Assembly (NCBI GenBank): GCA_032119795.1
Contig: JAUMFO010000025.1
Location: 186,001-250,000 of the forward strand
Direction of reading: 5' to 3'
Source of the DNA: JAGIBJ01 sp032119795
GTDB taxonomy: Bacteria; Actinomycetota; Thermoleophilia; Solirubrobacterales; Solirubrobacteraceae
DNA length: 64,000 bases
Position numbers and translations under genes: made by a program. Shown here piece by piece: positions 15,145 through 23,908 of the stretch. The notes under the pieces are model-generated. The model searched no databases. It saw only the letters and a list, made by a program, of their open reading frames with translations, and was not told where the DNA came from. Numbering within the stretch: the stretch's first letter is position 1; each line of letters starts with the position of its first letter.

Positions 15145-17484
15145 ATGTCGGACTCGATCTCCAAATCGCCGACGTCCGGCGGGCACCACCCCAAGATTCG
15201 GGAGAGCAGCCCCGCTCCGCGAGCGGCCGATGACGCGCGTTTCCTGCTGATGCGGCGGCTTCTGATCGCGATGCTGATCATCGCCGGTGCGGGCATGGCC
15301 CTAGGACTAGCCCCGGTGCAGGCGACCAATGGTGATCGCAACCTCATGCTGGCGTTCGGTGCCGTACTCGGCGCGCAGGCCGTCGTGTTCCTCGCCTGGC
15401 GCCGTGCGCCGGCGGTGCTCTATCCGGCGTCCTGGATGCTCTCGAACCTGATGATCAGTGGCGTGATAGCGACGGCCGACCCCATCGGCGGCGCGCCGTT
15501 CTACTACGTCTGGCCAGCGGTGCTGTCGGCCTACTTCGCGTCGCAGCGCACCCTCGTGCTGACGCTGCTCATGACGGCGGTGACACTCCCGATCGCTCTG
15601 GCGATCAACCCGGTCAATCCCAACCCTGGACTGCTGGCGGTCGACACCGTGACGATGATCGTCCTGATGAGCGGATTGATCGCGCTCATGCATCGCCGCG
15701 AGCGACGCCTTCGCGGGCGACTCGCCCGAGCGGCTCAGACCGATGCCCTGACCGGCCTGCTCAACCGCCGCGCCTACAACCCACAACTCGCCGAGGCTGT
15801 CCAGAAAGCTGAGTCCGCTGGCGAAGCGCTCAGCGTGGTGATGTTCGACATCGACCACTTCAAGCGTTTCAACGACTCCCTCGGCCACCAAGCTGGCGAC
15901 GACGCGCTCGTGGCGATGGCGTCGGTCCTTTCGCGGCAGTCGCGGGAGGACGACCTGGTCTGCCGGTTCGGTGGAGAGGAGTTCGCCGTCGCGCTACCGG
16001 GCGCCAACGCAGACGGTGCCCTGAGCTACACCAACCGGGTCGCTCGGGCGCTGCAAGCGACCTCCACGCCGCTGCCATTGTCGGCGAGCGCGGGCATTGC
16101 CACGATCACAAAAGAAGTCCGCACCCCCTCCGACCTCACCGACCTCGCCGACCAGGCGCTCTACGCCGCGAAAGAAGGCGGCCGCGCCAGAGCTGCGCGC
16201 TGGACCGACGGCGGGATCGTCGTCGGCGAGCCAACGCCGCTCGCGGACGCCACCCCGGCGGCGACCGCCACCGGGCCGCGACGGCTCGTCGACCGGGTTC
16301 CGGCCCCAGGGCCCGCGGAGACCCATCGCGGGCGCCTTGCGCGACTTCATGGGCGCCTCGACCGCGCCATCACCAACCTCGAAGGGGCTGGTGGCGAGAC
16401 GATGATGCGCCGGATCGTGGCGCTGATGCTTCTCATGGAAGGAATCGCCTCGGGCGCCACCGCCTACCTCGGGGTGTCGCCTGACGGCCGGAGCTGGCCA
16501 GCAGTCGTCGGGCTGGTCTTCGTGGTCGCGTCTGCAGTGGTCGCGACGGTGCCGCTTCGAGCGCCTGCGCTCAAAGCGCTGCTGGCGGCCACCATCGTTG
16601 GGCTCAGCCTCGTGTTGGCCACGGCCCAACCGGTCGGCATCACGCCAGGCCTCTTCCTCTGGCCTGTCGTCCTGGCGGCGTACTTCGGCTCGCGCAGACT
16701 CGTGGGCGGCATCGTGGGCCTCATGGTCGTCGCGGTAACGATCGCACTGGCCGTCAACACCGCCCAGGAAGTTCGCCCAGTCATCTGGATGGCGACCACC
16801 TTCACCGTCGCGATCATGGCCACCCTGGTGCATCTGCTGGTCGCGCAGCAGAGCCAGCTCCACAAGCAACTTGCCGATGCCGCCCTCACCGACCCGCTCA
16901 CTGGCCTGCGCAATCGCCGTTCGCTCGGCACTTCGCTCGTCGCAGCGATCGAGAACAGCCTTCGGCGCGGCACCGACCTCAGCGTGGTGATGTTCGACCT
17001 CGACCACTTCAAGAGCTTCAACGACCGCTTCGGCCACCTGGGCGGCGATGAGGCACTGCGCCGGATGGCACGCATCCTGGTGGCCGAGGCAAGCGACACC
17101 GACGTGGTCGCGCGATATGGCGGAGAGGAGTTCGCCGTCGTGCTCGACGGCTCAGACGGACTCAGCGCCCTCTGGTTTGCCGAACGCATCTCCGTCGCCC
17201 TGCTACGCGAGCCGGTGGCACCCGAGCACCGCCTCACTACCAGTGCCGGCATCGCCGAATGCGACACCGGTTGCGCCGACCCTCAGCTGCTGATCGCTCG
17301 GGCAGATGGAGCCCTGTACGCCGCGAAGGAAGGGGGCCGCGCCCGAGCAGCCCGGCACGACGGACTGAAGGTCATCGTCGGAACTCCGGTTGACCCCTCG
17401 GCCGCAGCGCCTGCGACGCCGCCCCTTGAGCCATCGATCGACCAAGGAACCAGCTCGCCACATCAATTGCGCGGCGCCGCGTAG
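15145..17484 (+). CDS. Double TM-GGDEF diguanylate cyclase
   Basis: 779 residues made of two complete TM-GGDEF modules. Module 1 has membrane helices (about 35-190), TDALTGLLNRRAYN, SVVMFDIDHFKRFND and FGGEEF at about 275. Module 2 has membrane helices (about 425-570), TDPLTGLRNRRSLG, SVVMFDLDHFKSFND and YGGEEF at about 658. Each module ends with the same ALYAAKEGGRARAAR. Both catalytic signatures are intact, so both could make c-di-GMP. The inhibitory RxxD site five residues before GGEEF is present in module 1 (REDD) but is SDTD in module 2, so only module 1 should show product inhibition there. ATG 15145 is the likely start; a later ATG at 15250 is possible. Confidence 0.9.
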   Translation: MSDSISKSPTSGGHHPKIRESSPAPRAADDARFLLMRRLLIAMLIIAGAGMALGLAPVQATNGDRNLMLAFGAVLGAQAVVFLAWRRAPAVLYPASWMLSNLMISGVIATADPIGGAPFYYVWPAVLSAYFASQRTLVLTLLMTAVTLPIALAINPVNPNPGLLAVDTVTMIVLMSGLIALMHRRERRLRGRLARAAQTDALTGLLNRRAYNPQLAEAVQKAESAGEALSVVMFDIDHFKRFNDSLGHQAGDDALVAMASVLSRQSREDDLVCRFGGEEFAVALPGANADGALSYTNRVARALQATSTPLPLSASAGIATITKEVRTPSDLTDLADQALYAAKEGGRARAARWTDGGIVVGEPTPLADATPAATATGPRRLVDRVPAPGPAETHRGRLARLHGRLDRAITNLEGAGGETMMRRIVALMLLMEGIASGATAYLGVSPDGRSWPAVVGLVFVVASAVVATVPLRAPALKALLAATIVGLSLVLATAQPVGITPGLFLWPVVLAAYFGSRRLVGGIVGLMVVAVTIALAVNTAQEVRPVIWMATTFTVAIMATLVHLLVAQQSQLHKQLADAALTDPLTGLRNRRSLGTSLVAAIENSLRRGTDLSVVMFDLDHFKSFNDRFGHLGGDEALRRMARILVAEASDTDVVARYGGEEFAVVLDGSDGLSALWFAERISVALLREPVAPEHRLTTSAGIAECDTGCADPQLLIARADGALYAAKEGGRARAARHDGLKVIVGTPVDPSAAAPATPPLEPSIDQGTSSPHQLRGAA

Positions 17485-17597
17485 CCCGACTCGTCGCCAG
17501 GGGCGCGTCCACGGACGAGGTCGCGAGGTGTCGGAGCGCGCCGACGGGCCGCCTCCGATCGGCGGAAAACCGACGGCGTCGTCCGTTTGGCGTCGTC

Positions 17598-18755
17598 ATG
17601 GTGGCTTCCATGCTCCGCCGCCTTTCGTTCTTCGCGTTCGCGGCCACCGCCTTCGGGCTCGCGACGGCGTCCGCCTCCTCCGCCTTGCCGCTCGACACGC
17701 TCTCCACGGGCGCGTCGACGTCGCCGTATGACGTCGTCTCAGCTGGCCGCTTCACGTTCTTCACGCAGGGCAACTCGAAGATCGGTCGCGTCTCCGAGGA
17801 CGGCACCGTCACGCAGTTCCCGTCCGGCTTCACCTCGACGGGACGCATCACCGTCGGGCCGGAGGGCACGCTGTGGTTTCTCGGCCACAACGGCTCGACG
17901 CCCTCGAAGACGATCGGCCGGATGACCCAGGACGGCACGCTCCTCTCGCAGACGCAGGCCTCCAAGGACTGGGGCAACGGGCTCACGACCGGCGCCGACG
18001 GCAACGTCTGGGTTGCCGAAGGCGAGTGGGTCGCCAAGTACGCGCCGAACGGCAACCTGATCGACGAGTACTTCGTCAACGTCGGCAATGGCGGCTTCGC
18101 CCGCGACGTCACCGCGGGACCGGACGGCAACATCTGGGTCGCCGAGAGCACGCTGCCCGGTGCCAGCGCAATCGGCCGCCTCACGCCCAACGGAACGCTG
18201 ACGACGTTCACCGGGTTCATCGGCCCGGCCTGCACCCCGAACAGCAAGCCCGTAACGTGCCTGAGCGGCCAGACCGGCCAGACCGGCGGCCCCGGAACTG
18301 GCAGTGGCCAGGGCATCGGAAGCGGCGGCCCGAACGTCCCGCAGGGTCAAGACCCAGCGTCGGTCGCGGTGCTCTCCACGCCAACCGCTTCCTCGGCGCC
18401 CTTCAAGCCGCTCGCCACCGGCGGGCCGGTCTCCACCAATCCGTCCGAGACCGGCGGACTGTTCGTCGGGTTCACCGTCTCGGCCGCCACGCGCCTAACC
18501 GTGCGCGTGGAGCGCAAGACGACCGGCCGCAAGAAGGCCAAGAAGTGCGTCGCGCCGACCAAGGCCAAGCGCGGCGCCAAACCCTGCACTCACTACGTCG
18601 CCAAGGGCTCGTTCACCGTCGACCTCACGGCGGGGACCAAGGGCCTGCGCTTCACCGGCCGCCTGAACGGCAAGAAGCTCCCGGCCGGCTCGTACCGGCT
18701 GGTCATGACGCCGGCCGGCGGCAAGCCAACGATCGTCGCTCTGCGGATCCGCTGA
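17598..18755 (+). CDS. Secreted propeller protein (virginiamycin-B-lyase/NHL-like)
   Basis: 385 residues. A signal peptide (about 1-28, ending SASSALP) is followed by short repeats of the type GPEGTLWFLG, GADGNVWVAEGE and GPDGNIWVAEST, each paired with an IGR(V/L/M)xxDGT strand. This is the Vgb/SMP-30 beta-propeller pattern, but only about four repeats are visible, too few for a full propeller. A Gly/Gln-rich linker (about 215-250) leads to a C-terminal beta domain with GKKLPAGSYRLVMTPAGGKPTIVALRIR. It is exported; a lyase activity should not be assumed. ATG 17598 gives a clean signal peptide. It is preceded by a 113-base gap without other genes. Confidence 0.72.
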   Translation: MVASMLRRLSFFAFAATAFGLATASASSALPLDTLSTGASTSPYDVVSAGRFTFFTQGNSKIGRVSEDGTVTQFPSGFTSTGRITVGPEGTLWFLGHNGSTPSKTIGRMTQDGTLLSQTQASKDWGNGLTTGADGNVWVAEGEWVAKYAPNGNLIDEYFVNVGNGGFARDVTAGPDGNIWVAESTLPGASAIGRLTPNGTLTTFTGFIGPACTPNSKPVTCLSGQTGQTGGPGTGSGQGIGSGGPNVPQGQDPASVAVLSTPTASSAPFKPLATGGPVSTNPSETGGLFVGFTVSAATRLTVRVERKTTGRKKAKKCVAPTKAKRGAKPCTHYVAKGSFTVDLTAGTKGLRFTGRLNGKKLPAGSYRLVMTPAGGKPTIVALRIR

Positions 18756-18789
18756 ACTCGGCACGGGTTGGCGACTCGGTTACCGGCAC

Positions 18790-19215
18790 TCAATTGCGAT
18801 AGGCACGGCCGGGCAGTCGACCGACCAACTCGGAGCCCAATTCGCTGAACCAGGCTGGTTGCGGGTCGCCATGGTCGACGTTGACGTAGACGCAGTTCGT
18901 GTTGATGCTCAAGCTCACTCCGACGTCCCCCAGTTCGGGGTGCACAGCCAGGTGAGTTCGAACGCGCCCTTCGGCCCGCTCGAGTGCGTCCAGTGAATGC
19001 GTCACGGTCTTCGCGCTCAACCGAAGCGGATACGGGAAACCAGCGGTGTCGCGGGCAACCTCGAGCCAGTGGTCGCTATCGCACGATCGCCTCGTCCGAA
19101 CTGTCCAGGCCGACCCTGCGTCGTTGGGCCTTGGCAAAGGCGATCTGGCGTCCCTCAGACCACTGTGGTTCCCGGGATTCCATCTCACCACAGGTACGGC
19201 CTTCTCGGCCGTCAA
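18790..19215 (-). CDS. Hypothetical protein, third gene of the hip-type operon
   Basis: About 141 residues from a TTG at 19215 that overlaps the stop of the HipA-like gene by four bases (TTGA), which is the main support for the gene. The sequence contains HWLEVARDTAGFPYPLRL, SLDALERAEGRVRTHL and NTNCVYVNVDHGDPQPAWF. It has no signal peptide or membrane segment, and I do not recognise a family. Codon use is less GC-biased than in the neighbours, as for the rest of this island. The first 40 residues are low in predicted structure, so the true start may lie further in. Confidence 0.5.
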   Translation of the reverse strand: MTAEKAVPVVRWNPGNHSGLRDARSPLPRPNDAGSAWTVRTRRSCDSDHWLEVARDTAGFPYPLRLSAKTVTHSLDALERAEGRVRTHLAVHPELGDVGVSLSINTNCVYVNVDHGDPQPAWFSELGSELVGRLPGRAYRN

Positions 19216-20450
19216 CCGGCCAGGTCGTAGAGCGCGTATTCGTGCGGAAACACTCGCCGGAGCGTCGCCCGCTGAGCATCAGTCAGTCCGGCTTCGTCGC
19301 AGGTCTCGTCCCACACGTCGTCGATCGTGTCTCGTTGACGGTGCGCGATCTCCAGCGCCTCGTCACGTGACAGACCGAAGACCTCCGCGCGGTCGACACA
19401 CCCTCCGAGATTCGACAGCCGGTAGGGATCGTCGCCTCTGCCCAGTGCCATCGCCTGGGTCGCTTCGCCACCGGACCGCAGGTACGGGCAGATGTCGTAG
19501 GCCGGGGTGAGTTCCAACTCGCGCCCATCCCAGAAGGCCGCGTGGTTGCGGGCGTGATCGTCGGTGTTGCCGCAGAGCACGTTGAACACCATGCGCGCGA
19601 ACAGTTCGCGCCGCGTCTGCGTAGGCGCTGAGAATCGCCCCCGGATGAGCTCCGCGAGGTCGCCGTAGGCCGCGTACTGCGGCGACGTCTCTGGCAACCC
19701 GAGGAGCGTCAGGGCCGAGAGGATCTGGCGACGCTGGGCCGTCCCCGGGACTCGATCGAAGCGCTCCACCAGCAGCACGTCGCGTCCGCCTGCATCCACG
19801 AGATCGACACGGGCAACATCGAGCCCGCAGCGAGCCGCGATCCGCATCGCCACGAACTCGCCGCGCACGACCGGCCAACGATCGGTGACCGAGCTGAACT
19901 TCGCGAGCAGCTGACGGCCGCCGTCCACCAGGAGAGCCTTGGGCCGAGCGCCACCGACGGAGCTTCCCGCGCGCATCGCAAGCTCCAGCCCCGCGGGAAC
20001 CGGATCGCCGGCTTCGATGCGCGCCGAGGCCTCAAGCATGTCGTCGAGCGTCGCCCCGCCCGAGCCCCGGGGCACGTACTCACGCGGCGACGCCTGAAAA
20101 TCGAGCGCCCCAATGCGGTCTGAGCCTGCTTCGGTCAGGTACGTGAGCGTCGGCAGGTCACCACCGGAGAAGCCCGAGCCGGCCAAGCGGTTCAGAATGA
20201 CGCGCTGCCCCCAACTATCTGGGCCCGCGTCGTTCAAGCAGCCCGCGACGACCAGCCCGGCAGGGGGATCGGCAAACCCAGAGTGACTCAGCGGGAGTTC
20301 GACGTCGTAGAGCGACACCGCGTCGGCCCGCGCTCGATACCGTTCGCCGTAGGCAAACCGGACGAGCGGCCCCTCCTGAATCGCCGTACCGGCCGGCACC
20401 GGCTGCTCCGAGCCTGGCAGCCAGATCCAGACGAACGACTCAGAAGTCAA
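19212..20450 (-). CDS. HipA-like serine/threonine kinase toxin
   Basis: 412 residues. The HipA fold is shown by the N-terminal subdomain with SLSHSGFADPPAGL-like sequence (here LPLSHSGFADPPAGLV), the Gly-rich SSVGGARPKALL (about 162-173) with LLAKFSS supplying the ATP-binding Lys, the catalytic loop NTDDHARNHAAF (about 295-306) and the metal-binding YDICP (about 317). HipA kinases phosphorylate a protein target, classically glutamyl-tRNA synthetase, and stop growth. The target here is unknown. Its start overlaps the end of the antitoxin-like HTH gene by 11 bases, and a third small gene follows with a four-base overlap. Confidence 0.9.
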   Translation of the reverse strand: MTSESFVWIWLPGSEQPVPAGTAIQEGPLVRFAYGERYRARADAVSLYDVELPLSHSGFADPPAGLVVAGCLNDAGPDSWGQRVILNRLAGSGFSGGDLPTLTYLTEAGSDRIGALDFQASPREYVPRGSGGATLDDMLEASARIEAGDPVPAGLELAMRAGSSVGGARPKALLVDGGRQLLAKFSSVTDRWPVVRGEFVAMRIAARCGLDVARVDLVDAGGRDVLLVERFDRVPGTAQRRQILSALTLLGLPETSPQYAAYGDLAELIRGRFSAPTQTRRELFARMVFNVLCGNTDDHARNHAAFWDGRELELTPAYDICPYLRSGGEATQAMALGRGDDPYRLSNLGGCVDRAEVFGLSRDEALEIAHRQRDTIDDVWDETCDEAGLTDAQRATLRRVFPHEYALYDLAG

Positions 20451-20766
20451 GATCGACCTCTGGGTCCGGCGTCCGCCGAACTCGCTTGCCGATCAGGGCC
20501 GCCCGGCCGCGCGCGGCCTCAGCTGCGGCTCGGCGCTCGTCCTCGTAGAACAGTGCGACACCCACGAGAACTGCGCAATCGAGCACCGTGCCCAGCGCAA
20601 CACTGAGGTCGCCCTGCTCAACCTTGCGCGCCGTCCGCTCCGAGATGCCGGCTCGCTCGGCGAGTTCCGACACCGTCCAGCCGCGCGCAAGGCGTGCCTC
20701 TCGGACCTGCACCCCGAGGAGCTCCGCCGCATGACGAACCACGGGGGAGTGAACGCGAGAAGCCAT
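20440..20766 (-). CDS. HipB-like XRE family antitoxin
   Basis: 108 residues. A helix-turn-helix of the XRE/Cro type lies at about residues 17-70 (LGVQVREARLARGWTVSELAERAGISERTARKVEQGD). The C-terminal part is short, helical and basic, ending PEVDLDF. Position directly upstream of and overlapping the HipA-like gene makes it the antitoxin and probable autorepressor. ATG 20766 is supported by the strong promoter ending just upstream; much longer open frames through this region are shadows of the methyltransferase gene. Confidence 0.87.
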   Translation of the reverse strand: MASRVHSPVVRHAAELLGVQVREARLARGWTVSELAERAGISERTARKVEQGDLSVALGTVLDCAVLVGVALFYEDERRAAAEAARGRAALIGKRVRRTPDPEVDLDF

Positions 20767-20776
20767 GCCTGGCAGT

Positions 20777-20805
20777 ATTCTACCTCTTACAGATCTAAAC
20801 GGCAA
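20777..20805 (-). promoter_or_regulatory. Strong sigma-70-type promoter of the hip-type operon
   Basis: On the minus strand TTGCCG (plus bases 20800-20805) and TAGAAT (plus bases 20777-20782) are separated by 17 bases, close to the consensus. The spacer contains AGATCT within TTAGATCTGTAA, a possible operator half for the HTH protein. The start codon lies only 10 bases after the -10. The stretch is AT-rich compared with everything around it. Confidence 0.7.
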
Positions 20806-20907
20806 TATTTTTCCAGCCTGCGCGCTCCTTTGGCCGCCAAAACTGCGGGCCGCAACCACGAGAGGTTGGAATCGCCGCTTGGTGGCCTGACCGGGGGACG
20901 TGATTTT

Positions 20908-20958
20908 GGGGCCGGTCGAAATGAGGGCTGTTTTCCGTCCTTCGTTTCGACCGGCCCC
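20908..20958. repeat. Long inverted repeat (14 bp perfect, about 24 bp imperfect)
   Basis: GGGGCCGGTCGAAA (20908-20921) and TTTCGACCGGCCCC (20945-20958) are exact reverse complements. Pairing continues inward for about ten more bases with one G-T pair and one mismatch, leaving a loop of about 11 bases rich in T. It sits between the hip-type promoter and the methyltransferase start. It could be a terminator shielding the two units, a regulatory structure or the remnant of a small mobile repeat. No T-run follows it. Confidence 0.65.
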
Positions 20959-20975
20959 TCGCACGCCTGCCCCGA

Positions 20976-20981
20976 TACGAT
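20976..20981 (+). promoter_or_regulatory. -10 element TACGAT, leaderless start
   Basis: TACGAT ends seven bases before ATG 20989 with no ribosome binding site. It would start the four-gene glycan operon. Confidence 0.5.
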
Positions 20982-20988
20982 GCCGCGC

Positions 20989-21771
20989 ATGTCCTTGGAT
21001 CCCCTGCGTCGCGCGATCCGCGTCGCGCCGCTCGCCCCGGACCTCGTCGGACGCGCCTTCGTCGGCCGCGTCGCTCGGCGCCTTGCCGGCAAGTCGATCG
21101 ACACCGCCTTTGGACCGGGCATCGGCACCCGCGCCGCCATCGACGCCGACCCGCGCGCGACGCTCGGCGCGCTGCTGCCCGAGGTACCGGTGGATCGCCT
21201 CGACCTCTACGAGCGCGAGTACGAGGAGATCGAGCACGAGATCGTCGAGCGGGCCAAGACGCGCACGCTCCCGATGCCGTCGCTCTGGCGGACGGAGCGC
21301 CAGACGGGCCTCGTCCTCTACACGCTCGCCCGCGCCCTGGAGCCCGAGGTGATCGTCGAGACCGGCATCGCCAACGGCTGGTCGTCGATCATCTTCCTGC
21401 GCGCCCTCATCAAGAACGGCTCCGGCGCCCTCCACAGCTTCGACGTCCGTGACGACGTCGGCAAGCTGATCGAGGAAGACGAAAAGGGCCCGTGGAACCT
21501 GCACATCCTGAGGGACGGCACGCTCCCGGAGTTCAACGGCATCCTCGACACGATCCCGCCGATCGGCCTGTTCTTCCACGACAGCGACCACAGCTACCTC
21601 CACATGCGCCTCGAGATCCGTATGGCCGGTGCCCACATGGCTCCCCGCGGCGCGCTCTGCAGCGATGACGTGTCGCTCTCGCACGCCTACATCGAGTGCT
21701 GCGAGGAACTCCACCTCGCGCCGCGTCTGCTCGTCGACGCGCACAAGGCCAGCGGGTTCGCCGTCCGGTGA
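20989..21771 (+). CDS. Class I SAM-dependent methyltransferase-like protein
   Basis: 260 residues. After a helical N-terminal region (about 1-95), the Rossmann core appears: EPEVIVETGIANGWSSIIFLRAL (motif I, about 119-140), ALHSFDVRD (acidic end of strand 2) and IGLFFHDSDHSYLHMRLEI (motif IV-like). These are typical of the Methyltransf_24/cephalosporin-hydroxylase-like group often found in polysaccharide loci. The methyl acceptor is unknown. Its stop overlaps the glycosyltransferase gene by four bases (GTGA), pointing to sugar or glycan modification. The start is fixed by the -10 element just upstream; ATG 20980 is inside that element. Confidence 0.8.
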   Translation: MSLDPLRRAIRVAPLAPDLVGRAFVGRVARRLAGKSIDTAFGPGIGTRAAIDADPRATLGALLPEVPVDRLDLYEREYEEIEHEIVERAKTRTLPMPSLWRTERQTGLVLYTLARALEPEVIVETGIANGWSSIIFLRALIKNGSGALHSFDVRDDVGKLIEEDEKGPWNLHILRDGTLPEFNGILDTIPPIGLFFHDSDHSYLHMRLEIRMAGAHMAPRGALCSDDVSLSHAYIECCEELHLAPRLLVDAHKASGFAVR

Positions 21772-22697
21772 GCAACCAGCCGCTCGTGTCGGTGTGCATG
21801 CCCGCGCACCGCGACAGCGACTTTTTCCGGGCGGCGCTCGCGAGCGTGCTCGGCCAGACGATGGGCGACCTGGAGGTCGTCGTCGGCGACGACTCCGGCG
21901 GTGGCTTGCGGGCCGCAGTCGACGAGGCCGCCGACGACCGCATCCGGTACGTCCCACACCCGAAGCAGCTCGGGTTCACGGGCAACCACGAGACGACGAT
22001 CGATCTCGCGCGCGGCAAGTACATCGCCGTGCTCCACGACGACGATCTCCACCACCCGGACTACCTCGAGAAGATGACGGGCGTCCTGGAGGCCGACCCG
22101 GAGCTCGGGCTCGTCTGCAGCGACGTGTGGGAGATCTTCCCGGACGGCCACCGCCAGCGCCCGGGCCTGAACGTGAAGGGCGGCCGCTACGACGACTGGC
22201 TGCCGCTCGTCTTCACCCACAACTTCTTCATCCCCACCTCGACGGTCCTGCGCCGCGAGACGTGGGAGCAGCGCAAGACGAAGCACTGGCCTGATCATCC
22301 GATCGGCGACATCGTGCTCTGGTACGACGCCGCGATCGACGGCACGCCGATGTACTGGATCGCCGAGCCGCTCGCGGATTACCGCCGCCACGACGCGCAG
22401 ATCAGCGGCCTGCTCGCCACCCGCACCGGGCAGATCGAGATCAACCGCCTCTACGCCTTCCCAGAGCGGCCCGAGGTCGACGCGCTGCGGCGCAAGCGCG
22501 TCGCCGCCGGACTCGTCGGCCGCGCCGGCGCGCGCCTACGCAGCGGCGACGCCCGCGGCGCCCGAGCCGACCTGCTCGAGGCCGAAGAGGAGGCGCCCGA
22601 GATCCTCACGCGTAAGCGACAGGCGCTGCTCGCTGCGGCACGCGTGCCAGGCGCGGCGGCGATCCTGGCGCTGCGCTCGCGGGGCAGCGACCGGTGA
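21768..22697 (+). CDS. Glycosyltransferase family 2
   Basis: 309 residues. The GT-A nucleotide-sugar fold is shown by SVCMPAHRDSDFFRAALASVLGQT at the N-terminus, VVVGDDSGG, GKYIAVLHDDDLHHPDYLEKM with the metal-binding Asp motif at about residue 90, and a later YDAAIDGTPMYWIAEPLADYRRHDAQIS. It transfers a sugar from a nucleotide donor with inversion, probably onto a cell-envelope glycan in the cytoplasm. GTG 21768 overlaps the methyltransferase stop, and its own stop overlaps the next glycosyltransferase. The donor and acceptor cannot be read from the sequence. Confidence 0.9.
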   Translation: MSNQPLVSVCMPAHRDSDFFRAALASVLGQTMGDLEVVVGDDSGGGLRAAVDEAADDRIRYVPHPKQLGFTGNHETTIDLARGKYIAVLHDDDLHHPDYLEKMTGVLEADPELGLVCSDVWEIFPDGHRQRPGLNVKGGRYDDWLPLVFTHNFFIPTSTVLRRETWEQRKTKHWPDHPIGDIVLWYDAAIDGTPMYWIAEPLADYRRHDAQISGLLATRTGQIEINRLYAFPERPEVDALRRKRVAAGLVGRAGARLRSGDARGARADLLEAEEEAPEILTRKRQALLAAARVPGAAAILALRSRGSDR

Positions 22698-23908
22698 AGC
22701 TGCTCCTGCTCACGATCGACTTCCCGCTGCCCGTCAACGCGGGCGGCGTCGTTCGACTGCTGGGCATCAGCGAGGCCCTCGCCCGCCGCGGCCACGACAT
22801 CACGATGCTCGCGCGGCTGCGCGAGCCCGATACCGACCCGTCGCTCGTGAGCGCGCTCAGCGAGCGCCTCGGCGGCGCGCGCGTTGAGGTGTTCGGCGCC
22901 CCGACGCGGCCCGCGCCGGGCGGCGCGGCCAAGGTCGCCGGCCGCTGGGCCTACTCGATCGGTACCCGCACGCCGCCGTGGGTCTGGACTGCCTACTCCC
23001 GCGAGATGGCCGCGCGGGCCAAGGCGATCGGTGGCGACTTCGACGCCTGCCTGATCCTCGACGACAACGCCCACCAGTACGCCGTCGATCTGCAAGGCAA
23101 GGTCCCGGTCGTCCTCGACATGCAGAACGTGATGGCGGCCTCGTGGAACAACACCAACCACTGGGGCGGCGCCGAGCCGACGGCGGCCCAGAAGGCGCAG
23201 CAGGCGCTGGCCTACCGACTGCTCGTGCAGTGGGAGCACCGCGTCAGCCACGCCGCAGACGCCGTGATCGTCACGTCGGCCGATGAGTCGCTGCGCTTCA
23301 AGGAGCACCACGGCATGGACTGCGACTGGGTCGGGTCGGCCATCGGCACACCTGAGCTGGTCGCCGACCCGCGCAAGGCCGAGGGCAGCGTCGTCTGGCT
23401 GGGCGACCACCGCTACCACGCCAACGTCCACGGCCTGCTGCGCTTCCTGCGTGAGGGCTGGAAGCCCCTCGGCGAGCGCGGCCTGCGCCTGGAGATCGTC
23501 GGCCGCGATCCCGGCGCCGAGGTCCTCGCGCTGGCCGACGAGCTGCCAGGCGTCGACGTCCTCGGCTTCGTCGAAGACCTCGATGGCGTCCTGGCCAGTG
23601 CCTCGGCGGCGGTCGTCCCCGTCTGGAAGGGCGCGGGAATCAAAATGAAGACGCTCGTGCTCATGGGCGCCGGGCTGCCGGTCGCCTCGACGAGCGTCGG
23701 CATGGAGGGCATCGCCGCGCAGGACGGCGTCGACGCCCGCCTCTCCGACGATCCTGCTGGCCTGGCCACGGCCCTTGGCGAACTCCTCGACGACCGCGAG
23801 GGTGCCGCAGCGCTCGGTCTCGCGGGCCGCCAGCGGATCCTCTCCGAGCACACCTGGGACGGCGTGATCGGGCAGGTCGAGGCGGTCCTGCAGCGCGTGG
23901 CGCGTTGA
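22694..23908 (+). CDS. Glycosyltransferase family 4 (GT-B fold)
   Basis: 404 residues. The N-terminal domain starts VKLLLLTIDFPLPVNAGGVVRLLGISEALARRGHDITMLA, the usual GT4 opening with the Gly-rich acceptor loop. The C-terminal donor domain has GSVVWLGDHRYHANVHGLLRFL, LEIVGRDPGAEV, GVDVLGFVEDLDGVLASASAAVVPVW and GAGIKMKTLVLMGAGLPVAS, the sugar-nucleotide binding region. It is a retaining glycosyltransferase, probably acting with the upstream family 2 enzyme on the same glycan. The start is a GTG overlapping the upstream stop by four bases; its stop overlaps the TTG start of a TetR gene. Confidence 0.9.
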   Translation: MKLLLLTIDFPLPVNAGGVVRLLGISEALARRGHDITMLARLREPDTDPSLVSALSERLGGARVEVFGAPTRPAPGGAAKVAGRWAYSIGTRTPPWVWTAYSREMAARAKAIGGDFDACLILDDNAHQYAVDLQGKVPVVLDMQNVMAASWNNTNHWGGAEPTAAQKAQQALAYRLLVQWEHRVSHAADAVIVTSADESLRFKEHHGMDCDWVGSAIGTPELVADPRKAEGSVVWLGDHRYHANVHGLLRFLREGWKPLGERGLRLEIVGRDPGAEVLALADELPGVDVLGFVEDLDGVLASASAAVVPVWKGAGIKMKTLVLMGAGLPVASTSVGMEGIAAQDGVDARLSDDPAGLATALGELLDDREGAAALGLAGRQRILSEHTWDGVIGQVEAVLQRVAR

